From Coriobacteriales bacterium (GTDB lineage Bacteria > Actinomycetota > Coriobacteriia > Coriobacteriales > UBA8131): a DNA stretch of 8,875 nt. Positions 7,143-8,875 of this stretch are shown piece by piece (position 1 is the first letter of the stretch; each line of letters starts with the position of its first letter). Location: assembly GCA_031290695.1 (NCBI GenBank), contig JAITNB010000018.1, positions 1-8,875 on the forward strand. Reading direction: 5' to 3'. The notes beneath the pieces were generated by a model. That model saw only the letters and a program-made list of their open reading frames with translations. It was not told where the DNA came from and ran no database searches. The translations under genes were made by a program, and so were the position numbers.

Positions 7143-7547
7143 CTACAGCTTAATTTCAATGACAATTTCTGCCTTGGTTATCATCAGCAGCCTGTAGATG
7201 GATTTCTTGACGATGACTTGTTTTCTCAGTTCAGATTCAATATAGGCATCGCTCAACTTGGAACGTCTGGCATCAAGGATGATGTTTGGCGATTGAGTTT
7301 TAGCATTGCTCAGCTTGTCTCGGATGTTTCGCTTGGAGTTACCTTTGGGCGACTTGACCTCCCATTGCAAAGCCCGCATCACAAAATCTGGTGTCTTGTG
7401 CTTGTAGCCATCCAGAGGCTTTAAGAACTCAATAGCACAGTTGTAGTGGCGGGCAAGTATCCAAGCAGCAGATACCTCGTGAGGCTCTGGAGGGGGCTGG
7501 ATGCTCTCCAAGATTACAACCTCTGCTTTGTCCCGCTTTTTCTTCAT
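7143..7547 (-). CDS. CdiA-C-terminal-tRNase-like PD-(D/E)XK nuclease, stand-alone
   Basis: The 134-residue product resembles the tRNase toxin domain found at the C-terminus of some CdiA contact-dependent inhibition proteins, here as a free protein. The diagnostic stretch is residues 52-72: TPDF (Asp54), WEVKSPKG (Glu63, Lys65, Lys68), then SKRNI, followed by QSPNIILDARR (85-95). This gives the Asp-x(n)-Glu-x-Lys layout of PD-(D/E)XK nucleases. No signal peptide, membrane segment or long delivery domain is present, so it would act in its own cytosol. No immunity partner is seen beside it. Base composition is visibly more AT-rich and Lys/Ile-rich than the neighbours, which suggests horizontal transfer. 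AGGA lies only 4 bases before the ATG, so translation may be weak. The family assignment comes from motif memory, not a search; toxin, phage-defence or domesticated roles are all possible. Confidence 0.7.
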   Translation of the reverse strand: MKKKRDKAEVVILESIQPPPEPHEVSAAWILARHYNCAIEFLKPLDGYKHKTPDFVMRALQWEVKSPKGNSKRNIRDKLSNAKTQSPNIILDARRSKLSDAYIESELRKQVIVKKSIYRLLMITKAEIVIEIKL

Positions 7548-7579
7548 ACCGTCCTGACTTAATCCAGTTTTGTTTCAAG

Positions 7580-7596
7580 ACAGTATAGCCGACTGT
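7580..7596. promoter_or_regulatory. Tentative -10 box within a small palindrome upstream of the nuclease gene
   Basis: On the minus strand TATACT (7587-7582) could be a -10 element about 35 bases before the nuclease start. No good -35 lies at the right distance. The box sits inside ACAGT-N7-ACTGT (7580-7596), which could be an operator, though the arms are only five bases. Confidence 0.22.
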
Positions 7597-7709
7597 AATG
7601 CCAATAAAAGATGGATACTGGCTAGCTTTCACACAATCTGTTCCTCTTGAAAGTTGTGACACCTTGGGATAGTCCCGCCTTACGAGCGGTTCATAGAAGA
7701 AGGGATGCC

Positions 7710-8875
7710 TTACCGTGCGCCCACCAATGTTACGAGTTCGTCGAGGGTCTTTTTGCCAAAGTGGAGGTCTTTGTCGTTTATCACGAGGGCGGGGACACTC
7801 ATGATGGTGTACTGGTTCTTGAAGCTGGGAAAGTGGGCGACGTCTATCATCTCGGCCTCGATATGGGGGTTGTTGAGCGCCATGAGCTGCGTGGCGGCCA
7901 CGACGTCGGGGCAGAGCGTGCAGGAGAGCGAGACGCCTATCTTGAGGTTGACCTTCCCGTCGATTGCGCGTATGCGCGTGAGGAGCGCTTCGTCAACCGT
8001 TTGGCCGGGGCCGGCGGCGTTGTAGAGGGCGAGGATGAACGAGTTGATCTCATGGCCGGCCGGCACGCCGTGAAACTGCACGCCTGTGTACGCCCCGTTT
8101 GCGTCCATCACGGCGAAGGTGGGGTATAGCGTGGCATTGATTGCGGCCTCGCGTGCAGGGTCTGAGCCTTTGCGCAGGTACTCGACCTTGACCTTACCCG
8201 TGAGCGTCGAGAACTCGGAGAGAAACGCGCGCACCTCGCGGTCAAGTCCCTCATCACCGTCAAACACTGCCAGCAGCCCAACGGTACGCTCGAAACGCTC
8301 CAGGATGGGGGCGAGCTGCTCCCGCAGCGCGTCGTCGAAGAAGGCGCCAACAGCCTGCGGCGCATGAGGGCTGGCCGCGGCGCCAGCCACAAGGGATGGC
8401 ACGGCGGGGCAGGTCGCGGTGGCAGACTGGGGCGCGGCATCCGTCGCAGTGGCAGCCGCGGTGCCGGCCGCAGCACCCGCCGCGGTGCCAGCCACAACAC
8501 CAGCCACAACATCCGTCACGGCACCCGTCCCAGCACCCATCCCAGCACCAGCCGCACCAACGGGCGTCTCATCATCTTCGCCCGACACTTCCGACAGCCC
8601 TAACGCCACGCGTTTATCCGCAAGGTACTTTTCTGCGTTAGTGGCGGCGATGGCGCCGTCGGCCACGGCAGTAACGAGTTGACGGAGCTCCTTGGTGCGG
8701 ATGTCGCCGGCGGCATAGATGCCGTCGACGTTGGTGCGCATACCTTCGTCGGTGAGGATGTAGCCCTGCTTGTTGACCTCGAGCTCGTGGGCGTACTCGG
8801 TGCTTTGGGGGGTGTAGCCGGCGAAGACGAAGACGCCAAAGGTCTCGGTGGGCGTTGGCACGTCGTAGCGCCAGG
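7710..8875 (-). CDS. AhpF-like flavoprotein with reversed domain order (thioredoxin-reductase domain, linker, double thioredoxin fold), 5' end outside window
   Basis: A pyridine-nucleotide-dependent FAD oxidoreductase that should pass electrons to a CxxC thioredoxin-like site, probably for peroxiredoxin or thiol reduction. Only the last 387 residues are visible. First comes the end of a thioredoxin-reductase domain: VFVFAGYTP, GYILTDE and the FAD-binding GIYAAGD, then QLVTAVADGAIAATNAEKYL. An Ala/Gly-rich linker of about 75 residues follows. Then comes a region matching the AhpF N-terminal double thioredoxin fold: GVPAGHEINSFILAL, and SLSCTLCPDVV with the CTLC redox pair (codons at 7922-7920 and 7913-7911), ending in a conserved SVPALVIND segment. 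In classical AhpF this fold precedes the reductase domain; here it follows. The frame is open to the right edge. No clear terminator follows its TAA. Confidence 0.88.
   Translation of the reverse strand, partial: WRYDVPTPTETFGVFVFAGYTPQSTEYAHELEVNKQGYILTDEGMRTNVDGIYAAGDIRTKELRQLVTAVADGAIAATNAEKYLADKRVALGLSEVSGEDDETPVGAAGAGMGAGTGAVTDVVAGVVAGTAAGAAAGTAAATATDAAPQSATATCPAVPSLVAGAAASPHAPQAVGAFFDDALREQLAPILERFERTVGLLAVFDGDEGLDREVRAFLSEFSTLTGKVKVEYLRKGSDPAREAAINATLYPTFAVMDANGAYTGVQFHGVPAGHEINSFILALYNAAGPGQTVDEALLTRIRAIDGKVNLKIGVSLSCTLCPDVVAATQLMALNNPHIEAEMIDVAHFPSFKNQYTIMSVPALVINDKDLHFGKKTLDELVTLVGAR
8369..8561 (-). repeat. Low-complexity Ala/Gly/Thr/Val-rich linker coding repeat
   Basis: Degenerate short units coding for runs such as GAGMGAGTGAV and AAGAAAGTAAATATDAA join the reductase domain to the thioredoxin fold. 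On the plus strand one sees imperfect copies of a CCAGCCACAACA-like unit. Slippage could change its length between strains. It probably acts as a flexible tether that lets the CTLC domain swing to the flavin site. Confidence 0.65.

Noticed and set aside
6749..7165. Minus-strand frame of 138 codons between the nuclease and accD
   Set aside because: It starts inside the nuclease gene, runs through the hairpin terminator and the accD promoter, and its peptide shows no family features.
7429..7662. Minus-strand frame of 77 codons overlapping the nuclease start
   Set aside because: The part before the nuclease gene looks slightly protein-like, but there is no good ribosome binding site, and the C-terminal half is a shadow of the nuclease frame.
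7660..7709. Terminator after the AhpF-like gene
   Set aside because: Only four-base stems (such as GGGA/TCCC) without a T-run are visible.
7070..7710. Direct repeats or tRNA remnants flanking the AT-rich nuclease gene as attachment sites
   Set aside because: I compared both flanks by eye and found no matching direct repeat and no tRNA-like fold.
7647..8129. Plus-strand frame opposite the flavoprotein
   Set aside because: Antisense of the AhpF-like thioredoxin fold, which has clear motifs on the minus strand.

Overview
The window suggests a moderately high-GC, probably anaerobic Gram-positive bacterium. My best guess is an actinobacterium of the Coriobacteriia type, or a high-GC Firmicute; there is no rRNA or single marker to settle this. 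The clues are Firmicutes-style split AccD and AccA subunits, an AhpF/thioredoxin-reductase-type peroxide-defence enzyme with an Ala/Gly-rich linker, and clear sigma70-like promoter and Shine-Dalgarno signals. All genes I accept lie on the minus strand, so the transcriptional order runs from the right edge to the left edge.

Right edge (7710-8875): the 3' part of a flavoprotein in which a thioredoxin-reductase-like domain is followed by a low-complexity linker and an AhpF-N-terminal-like double thioredoxin fold with a CTLC motif. This is the reverse of the classical AhpF domain order. Next (7143-7547) comes a small, visibly more AT-rich gene for a CdiA-C-terminal-tRNase-like PD-(D/E)XK nuclease, probably a recent arrival. 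It is closed off by a hairpin terminator near 7040-7067.

Main locus (1 to about 6841): a near-consensus promoter (TTGACA-17-GATAAT) drives accD, accA and a very large gene. The first two are translationally coupled by an ATGA overlap. The third gene is read for 1696 codons without a stop and leaves the window at its left edge inside an acyl-carrier domain. It encodes a type I polyketide/fatty-acid synthase of the PfaA/PfaD-like 'secondary lipid' class, with two tandem FMN-barrel (nitronate-monooxygenase/enoyl-reductase-like) domains, then ketosynthase, malonyl-type acyltransferase, linker and ACP.

How the genes work together (inference): AccD and AccA form the carboxyltransferase half of acetyl-CoA carboxylase and would supply malonyl-CoA directly to the synthase, whose acyltransferase carries malonyl-type signatures. 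accB and accC are not in the window, so biotin carrier and biotin carboxylase must come from elsewhere or from further downstream. Points worth a second look are the missing zinc ribbon in AccD, the barrel duplication with a His-to-Leu change in the first copy, a strong internal translation start inside the synthase, and a short in-frame ORF bridging accA and the synthase start.
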